64,000 nucleotides of DNA from Acidobacteriota bacterium (lineage in GTDB: Bacteria > Acidobacteriota > Terriglobia > Acidiferrales > UBA7541). Under the pieces are notes generated by a model. It ran no database searches. It saw only the letters and a list, made by a program, of their open reading frames with translations, and had not been told where the DNA came from. Every line of letters begins with the position of its first letter. Position 1 is the stretch's first letter. The stretch is from contig JABCZD010000015.1 of NCBI GenBank assembly GCA_013289855.1, positions 43,345-107,344 of the forward strand, read 5' to 3'. Below, one piece after another: positions 1 through 7,851 of this stretch. A program made the translations under genes and the position numbers.

Positions 1-180
1 ATTCTGCTGTGCGTGGCGTTCGGTAAACTGGCCACCAAGTGGGTTATGGAGAGTTCGCGAGACCCACTCATGCTCGCGGGCGTGACGCTTTTGCTTATCC
101 TTGCCGCGACCCTGGCCAGCCTCATGCCCGCGCGGCGTGCTGCGGCGGTGGATCCCATGGAAGCTTTGCGCTACGAGTAG
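1..180 (+). CDS. C-terminal end of an FtsX/MacB-like ABC transporter permease (partial)
   Basis: The window opens inside this gene; frame 1 is open from the first base to a TAG at 178-180, giving 59 residues. There is one clear hydrophobic helix (VTLLLILAATLASLMPA) followed by the tail RRAAAVDPMEALRYE. That tail is the characteristic end of MacB/FtsX-like permeases, especially the large permeases abundant in acidobacteria: the last membrane helix followed by a cytoplasmic P-A-R-R-A..DP..ALR motif. The substrate cannot be read from this fragment. The other permease in the window (10081-11199) ends in a related way (DPVVALAYE). Confidence 0.85.
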   Translation: MLLCVAFGKLATKWVMESSRDPLMLAGVTLLLILAATLASLMPARRAAAVDPMEALRYE

Positions 181-253
181 CCGAGAAATTTCCGCAGCCT
201 GTCGTCAGCAACACAGCACGCTTGCGCTAGCGCCTGTGTCGCCGCTCTATCGT

Positions 254-283
254 TTGTCCCCCAGACTGTTCAAGGTCTAGAAT
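254..283 (+). promoter_or_regulatory. Candidate sigma-70-type promoter for thiG
   Basis: TTGTCC at 254-259 and TAGAAT at 278-283 are separated by 18 bases. Transcription would start near 290, only about 10 bases before the thiG ATG at 300. No TPP-riboswitch-like sequence was seen between the preceding permease stop and thiG. This is a match by eye only. Confidence 0.4.
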
Positions 284-299
284 CGTCGTGGAGAAACCT

Positions 300-1076
300 A
301 TGGCTGATGAACTGGTGATCGCGGGGCGGGCGTTTCGTTCGCGGCTGATTGTGGGAACGGGGAAGTACCGGAGCTTTGCGGAGATGGCGCGGGCGCACGC
401 GGCGTCTGGCGCGGATATGGTGACGGTGGCGGTGCGGCGGGTGAATTTGACGGATAAGTCCAAGGAATCGCTGCTAGATTTTATCGATCGCGAGAAGATT
501 TTCATTTTGCCGAATACCGCGGCGTGTTACACGGCGGAAGAAGCGATTCGCACCGCGCGGCTGGGACGCGAAGTGGGGCTTTCGAATTGGGTGAAACTGG
601 AAGTGATTGGCGACCAGCAGACGCTTTTTCCGGATACCGAGCAGTTGATTGAAGCTACGCGGGTGTTGGCCAAGGAAGGTTTTATTGTGTTGCCGTACAC
701 CAACGATGATTTGATTGCGGCGCGGAAATTGATTGATGCCGGGGCGGCGGCGGTGATGCCGCTGGCGGCGCCGATCGGGTCGGGGCTGGGGATACAGAAC
801 GCGACGAATTTGCGGATTTTGCGCGAGCGGATTACTGAGGTGCCCATGATTGTCGATGCCGGCGTGGGCACGGCTTCGGACGCGGCAATCGCGATGGAGC
901 TTGGCGCGGACGGGATATTGATGAACACGGCGATTGCCGAGGCGCAGGATTCGGTGTTGATGGCGGAAGCGATGCGGGATGCGACGATCGCCGGGCGGAA
1001 GAGTTTTCTGGCGGGGCGGATGCCTAAACGTTTGTATGCCACAGCGTCCAGCCCGCTCGCCGGCGTGGTGCGCTAG
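300..1076 (+). CDS. thiG: Thiazole synthase ThiG
   Basis: ThiG makes the thiazole phosphate half of thiamine from deoxyxylulose 5-phosphate, dehydroglycine and ThiS-thiocarboxylate in the cytoplasm. The 258-residue length fits the family. Visible signatures are GRAFRSRLIVGTGKY (9-23), the Schiff-base lysine in NWVKLEVIGD (K99), the phosphate-binding stretch MPLAAPIGSGLGIQN (153-167) and VDAGVGTASDAA (185-196). I chose ATG 300 because GGAG lies 7 bases upstream; a GTG at 288 is in frame but overlaps that site. No thiS, thiE or thiH is adjacent. The next gene follows after 9 bases, so the two are probably co-transcribed, although its product has no obvious link to thiamine. Confidence 0.95.
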   Translation: MADELVIAGRAFRSRLIVGTGKYRSFAEMARAHAASGADMVTVAVRRVNLTDKSKESLLDFIDREKIFILPNTAACYTAEEAIRTARLGREVGLSNWVKLEVIGDQQTLFPDTEQLIEATRVLAKEGFIVLPYTNDDLIAARKLIDAGAAAVMPLAAPIGSGLGIQNATNLRILRERITEVPMIVDAGVGTASDAAIAMELGADGILMNTAIAEAQDSVLMAEAMRDATIAGRKSFLAGRMPKRLYATASSPLAGVVR

Positions 1077-1085
1077 GACGCGCAC

Positions 1086-2396
1086 TTGGAGAATCCGCCC
1101 GAGAGAAGACGCGTTTGGCAATCGCTGCCGTTCATCACGTTGGTGGCTTTGGCGTTGCGATTGGTGGCCGTCGGATTCCTTTACAAAGATACGTGGAACG
1201 ACTTCCGCGATCATTTATTGTTCGGATTTGAAATTGGACGCATCGCGCGCTCGTTGGCCGCGGGGCACGGCTACGGCAATCCGATGTTGATGGAAACCGG
1301 GCCGACCGCGTGGATGACCCCCATCTATCCTTATTTGTTGGCCGGAGTGTTTCGCATATTCGGCATCTATAGCCGAAATTCGGCGCTGGTGATTCTTTCA
1401 TTTAATGCGTTGTGTTCCGCGCTGACGTGTATCCCGATATTTTTGATGGCGCGACGCAGCTTTGGGCGGAGCGTCGCGGTGGTGGCGTGTTGGATCTGGG
1501 CGCTTTCGCCATATTCCATTTACATTTCCGGCGGGTTTGTGTGGGAGACGTGCCTCAGCGCGCTGCTGCTGGCGATTCTTTTTCTTTGGACGCTGCAGCT
1601 TCGTGAGCATCCTGGCCGGTGGAGCTGGCTGGGTTTCGGCATCTTGTGGGGAGTCTCGGCGCTGACGAATGCCTCGACGCTGGCGCTGTTTCCTTTCCTT
1701 ACAGGGTGGGCGCTGTATCCCCTCAGGAGAACGCGGGTAAGTCGCCAGCAGTGGTTGGCAGCAACCGTACTGGCGGTGCTTGGATTGGCCATCGCAGTTC
1801 TCCCGTGGCAGGTGCGCAACTACCGCACGTTTCACACGCCCATAACGCTGCGCGATAATTTTTGGCTCGAGTTCTGGGTGGGCAACGACGGCCACAGCGA
1901 AAGCTGGATGGATGAAAACGCGCACCCTTCCATAAACGAAGCGGAACTCGCCGAATTTGTGCGGCGGGGAGAGATTCCTTACATGCAGGAAAAGCGTCGC
2001 GAGGCGCTGAGCTATCTCGCGCAGCATCCGGGGCAATTCGTGGCGCTGAGTTTTCGAAGATTTCTGTACATGTGGACGGGCTTCTGGAATCTTGCGCCAG
2101 AGAATCTGGAGATTGAGTTTCACAATCCGGCGAACGCTTATCTGGCGACGGGGTTGACGGCAGCAATGCTGATCGGGCTGTGGCAGGCGCTGCGCAATAC
2201 TCGCGACGCGACATGGCCGTATGTGCTGGTGCTGGTTTTCTACCCGCTGATTTTTTATGTTACACATCCGGCGATGCGTTACCGGCACATGATGGAGCCG
2301 GAGATGGTGGTACTGGCGGCAGTGGGCGTGCGATTTCTAGTGCTGGGAGCCAAGGGCAAAATTCCGCTTGCGACGGAGCGGTTGCATGCCGCGTGA
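1086..2396 (+). CDS. Membrane glycosyltransferase of the GT-C (PMT/ArnT-like) type
   Basis: A 436-residue polytopic protein with about 9-10 hydrophobic helices. Like GT-C enzymes, it has a first helix (FITLVALALRLVAVGFLY) followed by an extracytoplasmic loop with acidic residues (YKDTWNDFRDH), then many helices and a soluble segment at about 255-320 (WLEFWVGNDGHSESWMDE). Such enzymes move sugars from polyprenyl-phosphate carriers to proteins or glycans outside the inner membrane; donor and acceptor are unknown here. The start is a TTG with AGGA seven bases upstream, and the thiG TAG overlaps that site. It is probably translated from the thiG transcript. Confidence 0.75.
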   Translation: MENPPERRRVWQSLPFITLVALALRLVAVGFLYKDTWNDFRDHLLFGFEIGRIARSLAAGHGYGNPMLMETGPTAWMTPIYPYLLAGVFRIFGIYSRNSALVILSFNALCSALTCIPIFLMARRSFGRSVAVVACWIWALSPYSIYISGGFVWETCLSALLLAILFLWTLQLREHPGRWSWLGFGILWGVSALTNASTLALFPFLTGWALYPLRRTRVSRQQWLAATVLAVLGLAIAVLPWQVRNYRTFHTPITLRDNFWLEFWVGNDGHSESWMDENAHPSINEAELAEFVRRGEIPYMQEKRREALSYLAQHPGQFVALSFRRFLYMWTGFWNLAPENLEIEFHNPANAYLATGLTAAMLIGLWQALRNTRDATWPYVLVLVFYPLIFYVTHPAMRYRHMMEPEMVVLAAVGVRFLVLGAKGKIPLATERLHAA

Positions 2397-2428
2397 ACGG
2401 GATTGCCAGTGGGCGTTCTAAGCGGTCG

Positions 2429-3031
2429 TTAGTGCCAGCGAAGAATCGAGAAGCCGAGCGCGGTGCTGATGCACCAGGCCAACAGCGTCCATTTGAAGGA
2501 AATGGAAAACTCACGCAGGCTGTCGATTTTTGATTTGCAGATTTGCGCGAGTTCGAAAACTTGATCAGTGACGTTGCGCAGCAGTTGCTCGGGGGTGGAG
2601 CTGGATACCGCGGCGAAATAATGGCTGCTGTCCTTATGCTGGCTTACGTGTTCGTAGTACAGCAATTCCGAGCCTACGCGCGGCGATTGGTGATGGCGGG
2701 CGATGCGCGGCATGAGCACGTGGGAGATGAGGTAGAGCGAGCGAACGAATCCGAGGGCCAGCAGAGAGTAAGTGAGCAGGTACAGTAAGCAGGTGGCGCC
2801 CGCGAAGTTCAAGGTCCAGCGCATTTTGGGGAAGACCACTTCGCCCAGCGGAATGGTGCTGGCGGCGAAAAAAAGCAGAAACGTTACCAGGTAGCCGGCT
2901 TTGAGGTCTGCGGCACGGATGATGGCTTGCTGATCTTCGAAGTTGCGCCAGGCGAAGTTGAGCTGGTCTTCCATCGTGGCGATGGATTTGCGCGTGTGGT
3001 GATCGGTCGCGGGTATCGGCGGGGTGGCCAT
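2429..3031 (-). CDS. Pycsar effector-like (PycTM/DUF5706-type) membrane protein, orphan
   Basis: A 200-residue protein with soluble ends. Predicted helices are at about 46-62 and 76-104, with a last one at 180-197. The pattern ADLKAGYLVTFLLF (41-54), then LLYYEHVS (123-130) and TPEQLLRNVTDQVFELAQI (146-164) matches my knowledge of the PycTM/DUF5706 family. In Pycsar anti-phage systems these membrane effectors respond to cyclic pyrimidine nucleotides. No pyrimidine cyclase gene lies beside it; neighbours are a glycosyltransferase and a CPBP protease, so a defence role is not shown. It ends 32 bases from the convergent glycosyltransferase gene. The family call comes from the residue pattern only. 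Confidence 0.6.
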   Translation of the reverse strand: MATPPIPATDHHTRKSIATMEDQLNFAWRNFEDQQAIIRAADLKAGYLVTFLLFFAASTIPLGEVVFPKMRWTLNFAGATCLLYLLTYSLLALGFVRSLYLISHVLMPRIARHHQSPRVGSELLYYEHVSQHKDSSHYFAAVSSSTPEQLLRNVTDQVFELAQICKSKIDSLREFSISFKWTLLAWCISTALGFSILRWH

Positions 3032-3160
3032 GTTTTTCGTTTGAGTTGGGCTAAAGACTCTACGCGCGAAGCAATTCGGTGATGAAGCGCGAGAATAGCG
3101 CAGTTGGGTGCGGTCGGCTATTTGTTTTTTCCTGCGGCGTGCGCACCGCGGGCTCCGTCC

Positions 3161-4189
3161 TCACATGGTGCGAAAGAAAAAGTGCCAGGTGGCGTCCACC
3201 AGGGCGTGGACGATGGCGGAGGCGAAGATGGAGCCGGATTTGCGCCACGTCCATCCGTAGAAAAATCCCGCAACGGTGGCCAGGAGGGCGTAACCCCAGT
3301 TGGGGAAGTGGCCATTGGTGATGTGCGAGAGGCCGAAGAGCACGGAGGCAGCGCACCAACCGGTGAGAGCGCTGTTGGTTTTTCGCGATAATATGTTCTG
3401 CAACAAGCCACGAAAGAGAAATTCTTCCGGCCATGCGGTGAAAATCAGAATGCCGAGAGCCGCAACGGGCAGGGAAGCTGCCGAACTCCAACGCGGCGCG
3501 AATTGCATGAAGTGCAACGCGAGACCCGACGGGATGGCAACGCAGCCAAAGACGAGAAAGCTGCCGACGGTGTATAGACTCCAGTGAGGTTCCCAACCGA
3601 TCGAATAGCCGACGTCCGCGAGGTGCCGGGTTAGCAAAAACGCGGCGATTCCCACATTCACCATCACCAACACCGTGAAGACGTAAGATAATTTTCCGCC
3701 AGGATACGGCCACAGCCAGTGCGCGGGCGAGAACTTCACGGTGACCCAGACGGCTGCGAGGATGGCGAAATCCTGCCACGCGCCGGCTGGACGGCGCTCC
3801 GCCGAAACAGCCGCTGCCAAGGGGACGAAAATCAACGCGAGCACGGCGCCAGCACGCGAGAACGCAAAAGTGTTTGTCCCCAGAACGTAAATCAGGTATG
3901 CAAGGAAGAGGGTTGCGCCGAGAAGAATTCCGGCGGCGGAACCCAAGCGCGCGGAAAGTGTCTCTATAACGCCGCGCGACGCGGAGAGCAGCATCACGAG
4001 TAGCAAAAACGCGAACGCCGTGAGCGTGGCAGCGAACGCCCGGCCACCAAAGCCGAGCCATGCACCGTATAATCCTGCGGCGAGCGAGAGCACGGCCCAG
4101 AGGCTGATTGCGGGCAAAGGACCGAGTTGGCGGGCAGCGGGCAAGATTTTTATGAGAAGGGAATTGTAGCGCAGCGGCATGGCGGACAA
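3161..4189 (-). CDS. CPBP-family intramembrane glutamic/metallo-protease
   Basis: A 342-residue polytopic membrane protein. The C-terminal half has the three CPBP (Abi/Rce1-like) motifs: EEFLFRG (E255, E256, R260), FGLSHITN (H289) and SAIVHALVDATWH (H328, D332). Family members are membrane proteases of the Rce1 type; bacterial ones are linked to prenyl-protein processing, bacteriocin immunity or signalling, and the substrate here is unknown. The longest frame starts at a TTG (4189), but ATG at 4180 is in frame and may be the true start. Either way the 5' end overlaps the divergent acyltransferase gene starting at 4179, so the two promoters must lie inside each other's genes or be shared. Confidence 0.85.
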   Translation of the reverse strand: MSAMPLRYNSLLIKILPAARQLGPLPAISLWAVLSLAAGLYGAWLGFGGRAFAATLTAFAFLLLVMLLSASRGVIETLSARLGSAAGILLGATLFLAYLIYVLGTNTFAFSRAGAVLALIFVPLAAAVSAERRPAGAWQDFAILAAVWVTVKFSPAHWLWPYPGGKLSYVFTVLVMVNVGIAAFLLTRHLADVGYSIGWEPHWSLYTVGSFLVFGCVAIPSGLALHFMQFAPRWSSAASLPVAALGILIFTAWPEEFLFRGLLQNILSRKTNSALTGWCAASVLFGLSHITNGHFPNWGYALLATVAGFFYGWTWRKSGSIFASAIVHALVDATWHFFFRTM

Positions 4190-5366
4190 TACTCAGCAGC
4201 GAGTTGCGTTGAATTCGCCGGCGAATTCGCCGGCAAAGGCGAATCGACGGCTAGCGTTTATCGACTGGATGCGCGGCCTCGCGTGCCTGCTGATGTTCCA
4301 GACGCACTGCTACGACTCCTGGCTGAGCGTCGAGGCGCGCGGCGGGGCGTTGTTTCACTGGTCACAATTGCTGGGGACGTTGCCCGCGCCGCTATTTTTG
4401 TTTTTGTCCGGCGTGTCTTTTGCGCTGGTGACGGAACGCCTGTGGGAGAAGGGCACGGCGCGGGACACGATTGCACGGGTTACGATTTGGCGCGGTTTTG
4501 AGATTTATGCCGCGGGTGTTCTGTTCCGCGTGCAGGAGTACGTGCTGGGCTACCCGCATTCACCATGGACGGACCTGCTGCGCGTGGACGTGCTGAACAT
4601 CCTGGGAATTGGGATGATGCTGATGGGTGTGATTTGCTGGCTGGCGACTTCCGAGAAGCTGGTGGTCTCGCGCCGCGTTTCGATGTATGGCGCCATCGTG
4701 TTGGCGACGGTGGTAGCCATGGTGACGCCGGTGCTTTACACCACGCACCGGTTGCAGTTTTTGCCGTGGCCCATCGAATCGTACATCGACGGCGTGCACA
4801 CTTTTAACGCGCCGCAGCCGTGGCTGTTCCCTATATTCCCGTGGATTGCCTTCGCGTTGGCGGGGCTGGCAGTGGGGCTTTTTCTGTTTACGGACTTCGC
4901 GAAGCGAGACGAGCGAATTACCTTCGGGGTACTCGGCGCGGGCGGCGTGCTTTGCTGCGGCGCGGCAATTGTGCTGGACCTACTGCCGATGCGACTGTAT
5001 GCCGTTTACGACTATTGGCACACGAGCCCGTTGTTTCTGCTGCTGCGTTGCGGGATCTTGTTGATGATCATGTTTCTGGCGTACGTATGGTGCAAGTGGG
5101 GATTGGCGAGCAATGGCCTAAGTCCGGCGATACAACTCGGAAAAACTTCGCTGCTGGTGTATTGGGTGCATATTGAATTCGTCTACGGGCGTTTTTCGAT
5201 ATTACCTAAGCGGCAGTGCAGCGTGGGCAAAGCGAGCGTGGGATTGCTGGTGATTTTTGTGGCCATGCTGCTGCTGTCGATCGCGCGCACGAACTGGAAG
5301 CGCAAGAAGGTTGTCGCCATAGCAGCGCCCGGCGTGCCGATCGCAAACGTTGGCGGAGCGGTTTAG
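4179..5366 (+). CDS. Heparan-alpha-glucosaminide N-acetyltransferase-like (DUF1624) membrane protein
   Basis: A 395-residue protein with about 10 membrane helices. The N-terminal motif RLAFIDWMRGLACLLMFQTH (24-43) is the hallmark of the HGSNAT catalytic/DUF1624 family: an R.ID..RG segment followed by a helix that ends in a histidine. These proteins acetylate sugar amines across a membrane in lysosomes; bacterial members are mostly uncharacterised and may modify envelope glycans. The later LGKTSLLVYWVHIEFVYG segment is typical of the final helices. It is divergent from, and overlaps the start of, the CPBP protease gene. Confidence 0.8.
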   Translation: MADNTQQRVALNSPANSPAKANRRLAFIDWMRGLACLLMFQTHCYDSWLSVEARGGALFHWSQLLGTLPAPLFLFLSGVSFALVTERLWEKGTARDTIARVTIWRGFEIYAAGVLFRVQEYVLGYPHSPWTDLLRVDVLNILGIGMMLMGVICWLATSEKLVVSRRVSMYGAIVLATVVAMVTPVLYTTHRLQFLPWPIESYIDGVHTFNAPQPWLFPIFPWIAFALAGLAVGLFLFTDFAKRDERITFGVLGAGGVLCCGAAIVLDLLPMRLYAVYDYWHTSPLFLLLRCGILLMIMFLAYVWCKWGLASNGLSPAIQLGKTSLLVYWVHIEFVYGRFSILPKRQCSVGKASVGLLVIFVAMLLLSIARTNWKRKKVVAIAAPGVPIANVGGAV

Positions 5367-5415
5367 GAGCTGGTGAGGGAGCTTTGACGAAGCTGGTTCG
5401 GAAGAGTTCTAAGTC

Positions 5416-5853
5416 TTACGGTTTTTGCTGCGAATCCTGATCGAGCCACTGCGCTTGCGGAATTTTGATGATGACTTCGCCGGGTTTCGCCAGCAGCGAA
5501 CCTTCGCGCGCGAGCTTTTCGATAGTGCGCGGATCCGATTTCAAGTCGTGAACATGCTCGGCGAGACGACCGTTTTCCTCGTTGAGGCGCGCCAGATTGG
5601 CTTTGACGGTGGAGATTTCCGCCTGCGTGCGGCGCATTGCGAGATAGCCGTGCGTGCCAAAAATATCGTGGACCACGAGCACGAGGATGAGCAGCCCGAG
5701 AACTCCGCGGCCATACTGGCGCCACAGTGAAGAGAATCGGTCGCCATCGTCCGCGGAGCGAGCGGCGGGCGATTTGCCGGCCGACGCATTACCGACGGCG
5801 GAATGGCCCAGCGGCGGCTTTATGACGCGCGATTTATTTTCTTGCGAGTTCAA
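5416..5853 (-). CDS. Septum formation initiator-like protein (FtsB/DivIC family)
   Basis: About 145 residues: a charged cytoplasmic N-terminus, one membrane helix (GRGVLGLLILVLVVHDIFG), then a coiled coil with heptad leucines (TVKANLARLNEENGRLAEHV) and the conserved DPRTIEKLAREGSLLAKPGE. This is the FtsB/DivIC layout, a bitopic division protein that holds FtsL and FtsQ together at the septum. Helix, coil and the family's R.IE..AR..L...PGE motif are all visible. I placed the start at TTG 5853, 11 bases after the phosphohexomutase stop, because longer starts would lie inside that gene; this is uncertain. Probably one operon with the mutase. Confidence 0.8.
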   Translation of the reverse strand: MNSQENKSRVIKPPLGHSAVGNASAGKSPAARSADDGDRFSSLWRQYGRGVLGLLILVLVVHDIFGTHGYLAMRRTQAEISTVKANLARLNEENGRLAEHVHDLKSDPRTIEKLAREGSLLAKPGEVIIKIPQAQWLDQDSQQKP

Positions 5854-5864
5854 TCCAGAGTCTC

Positions 5865-7295
5865 TCAATTTTTCAAAATCCAGTCGGTGGCTTCGCGTGC
5901 GAGCTTCGCGGAAGCAGCCGCGCTGTTGGCCTCGATGTACAGCCGCAACAGCGGTTCCGTGCCGCTTAATCTCGCCAGCATCCACGAACCATCATCGAAT
6001 ACGAATTTTGCACCGTCCGTGCGATCGATAGATACGACTTTGCGCCCCACTAGTGTCGAATTGTCCACCGCAACCTTCTTGATGGCGTTTGCTTTTTGTT
6101 CGTCGCTGAGGTGCAGATTTTCGCGGATGGGCCAGAACTCGCGGCCAAGCTTCTTGAACATGCGCTGAATCTGTTCGCCAAGCGAGGCCCCGCGCGCGGC
6201 GATCATTTCGGCCACCAGCAGGCAAGCCAGGATTCCGTCTTTTTCGGGGACGTGGCCGCGAATGGTGAGGCCAGCGCTCTCTTCTCCGCCGAGCGCGATT
6301 TTGTCTTCACGGATAAGTTGGCCGATGTACTTAAATCCCACCGGCGTTTGAAACGTGGTCTGAGAATGGGATTTGGCGACCGCGTCGACCATTTGCGTGG
6401 TAGCGACGCTGCGGGCGGCGGGAAGGCTCCAGCCGCGACTTTCGACAATGTAATCGTAGACCAGCGCGAGCACGAGATTGGGTTGAATCCACGTGCCATC
6501 GCGGTCGACGATGCCGAAGCGATCTGCGTCGCCGTCGGTGGCCAGTCCCGCGGCGGACTTCGTTTCTTGCACGGCTTTGCGTAGCGGCGCGAGGTTTTCT
6601 TCCGAGACGTCCGGACCGGTGCCGTCGAAAAGGCAATCGCGCTCCGCGCGCAGCGTTTGGACAGGGATGCCGTGGTCCGCGAGAATCTTGTTCAAATAGC
6701 CCGCGCCGCAGCCGTGCAGAGCATCCACGACGAGTTTATTATTGGATTTTTGCAGCACCTCGAAGCGCACCAGTTCGCCCAGGCGTTTCAGATAGGGCCC
6801 GTGCAGATCGATTTTTTCCGTCTTTTCCGACCCTTTCGCTCCGTGCGCGGGCGATTTGGGAACTGGCCCATCCCTCTCGATGTTTTTAGTTACCCGCGCC
6901 TCTATGTCTTTGGTAACCTCCGGGAGCGCCGGGCCGGCATCGCTGGAGGAGAATTTCAGGCCGTGATACTGCGCGGGATTGTGGCTCGCGGTAAAGTTGA
7001 CCGCGCCGTCTAGTTTGCTGCGCGTGATTTCGTAGGCCACCGCAGGCGTGGGGCTGAAAGTGTTGGAGAGCAGAGCGCGAATGCCGTGCGCTTCGAGGAT
7101 GTCGACGGCCAGTTGCGAGAATTCTTCGGAATAGAAGCGCGTGTCGTAGCCCACGAGCATGGTGGGCTTGGCGGATTTACTTTTTACGTGTTCCGAGATG
7201 GCGTTTAGCGCCAGGCGCACATTGGCGAAAGTAAAATCGTCGGCGATCAGGCCGCGCCACCCAGAGGTACCGAACTTGATTGGGGAAGTGGTCAT
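5865..7295 (-). CDS. Phosphoglucomutase/phosphomannomutase family enzyme
   Basis: A 476-residue alpha-D-phosphohexomutase that interconverts hexose 1- and 6-phosphates in the cytoplasm. All four active-site regions are present: the phosphoserine loop FTASHNPAQYHG, the Mg-binding loop DGDADR, the sugar-binding GGEESAG and the phosphate-binding LSGTEPLLRLY near the C-terminus. The start MTTSPIKFGTSGWRG carries the family's FGTSGWRG opening. Whether it prefers glucose, mannose or glucosamine cannot be decided from the motifs. It precedes the FtsB-like gene by 11 bases; glgB elsewhere in the window would use glucose 1-phosphate-derived glucan, but there is no operon link. Confidence 0.92.
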   Translation of the reverse strand: MTTSPIKFGTSGWRGLIADDFTFANVRLALNAISEHVKSKSAKPTMLVGYDTRFYSEEFSQLAVDILEAHGIRALLSNTFSPTPAVAYEITRSKLDGAVNFTASHNPAQYHGLKFSSSDAGPALPEVTKDIEARVTKNIERDGPVPKSPAHGAKGSEKTEKIDLHGPYLKRLGELVRFEVLQKSNNKLVVDALHGCGAGYLNKILADHGIPVQTLRAERDCLFDGTGPDVSEENLAPLRKAVQETKSAAGLATDGDADRFGIVDRDGTWIQPNLVLALVYDYIVESRGWSLPAARSVATTQMVDAVAKSHSQTTFQTPVGFKYIGQLIREDKIALGGEESAGLTIRGHVPEKDGILACLLVAEMIAARGASLGEQIQRMFKKLGREFWPIRENLHLSDEQKANAIKKVAVDNSTLVGRKVVSIDRTDGAKFVFDDGSWMLARLSGTEPLLRLYIEANSAAASAKLAREATDWILKN

Positions 7296-7404
7296 AGCGC
7301 CTCATTCTAGCCCGTCTCGGCCAGATGCAAAATACGAGGGTAACTGTAGTGCATAATCCGCGAAAAATTCCAGCATTTACGGGTAGCGGCCATGGGAGGC
7401 GACC

Positions 7405-7770
7405 ATGAAGGCGACCAAGCGAGCAAGCGGTACGACAACGACGGAGTCGTTCACGGACGCCAGAGTCGTATTGGTGACCGTCCCATCGCTGACTGAGGGA
7501 CGCAAGATCGCCAAAAGCGTGGTCAAGAAAAGGCTTGCGGCGTGTGTCAACATTCTGCATTCGCCGGTGAGTTCCGTCTACCGCTGGAAGGAAAAGGTTG
7601 AAGTCGCGCACGAATATCTTTTACTTATCAAAACGACCGGCGCTGCATATGCCGCTCTGCAAAACGAAATCGCGCGAATGCACAGCTACGACGTACCAGA
7701 AATTGTGGCGCTGCCGATGGCAACAGGATTAGCAGAGTATTTGGCTTGGTTGCGCGCATCGGTGGCTTGA
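7405..7770 (+). CDS. cutA: Divalent-cation tolerance protein CutA
   Basis: A 121-residue protein of the CutA1 family, a trimeric ferredoxin-fold protein linked to copper/divalent-metal tolerance. The core matches well: VVLVTVPSLTEGRKIAKSVV, KRLAACVNILHSPVSSVYRW (the RLAACVN..P..S.Y.W signature) and HSYDVPEIVALPM. A GGGAGG box lies just upstream of the ATG. The first 20 residues (MKATKRASGTTTTESFTDAR) are a non-conserved extension. It is divergent from the phosphohexomutase with about 110 bases between them. Confidence 0.95.
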   Translation: MKATKRASGTTTTESFTDARVVLVTVPSLTEGRKIAKSVVKKRLAACVNILHSPVSSVYRWKEKVEVAHEYLLLIKTTGAAYAALQNEIARMHSYDVPEIVALPMATGLAEYLAWLRASVA

Positions 7771-7779
7771 GCGGCCGTT

Positions 7780-7803
7780 GTAGGGGCACAGCATGCTGTG
7801 CCC
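7780..7803. repeat. GTAG-footed palindrome (REP-like), GCATGC-centred
   Basis: A perfect 20-base palindrome (GGGCACAGCA/TGCTGTGCCC, 7784-7803) preceded by GTAG. It lies between the convergent cutA and cystathionine synthase genes. Related GCATGC-centred copies are at 20183-20204, 63766-63786 and 63876-63892. Confidence 0.75.
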
Positions 7804-7851
7804 GCTCTTGCCGGAGCGTCAGACTATTTCGCGATTTGTGTTCGGCGTCCG

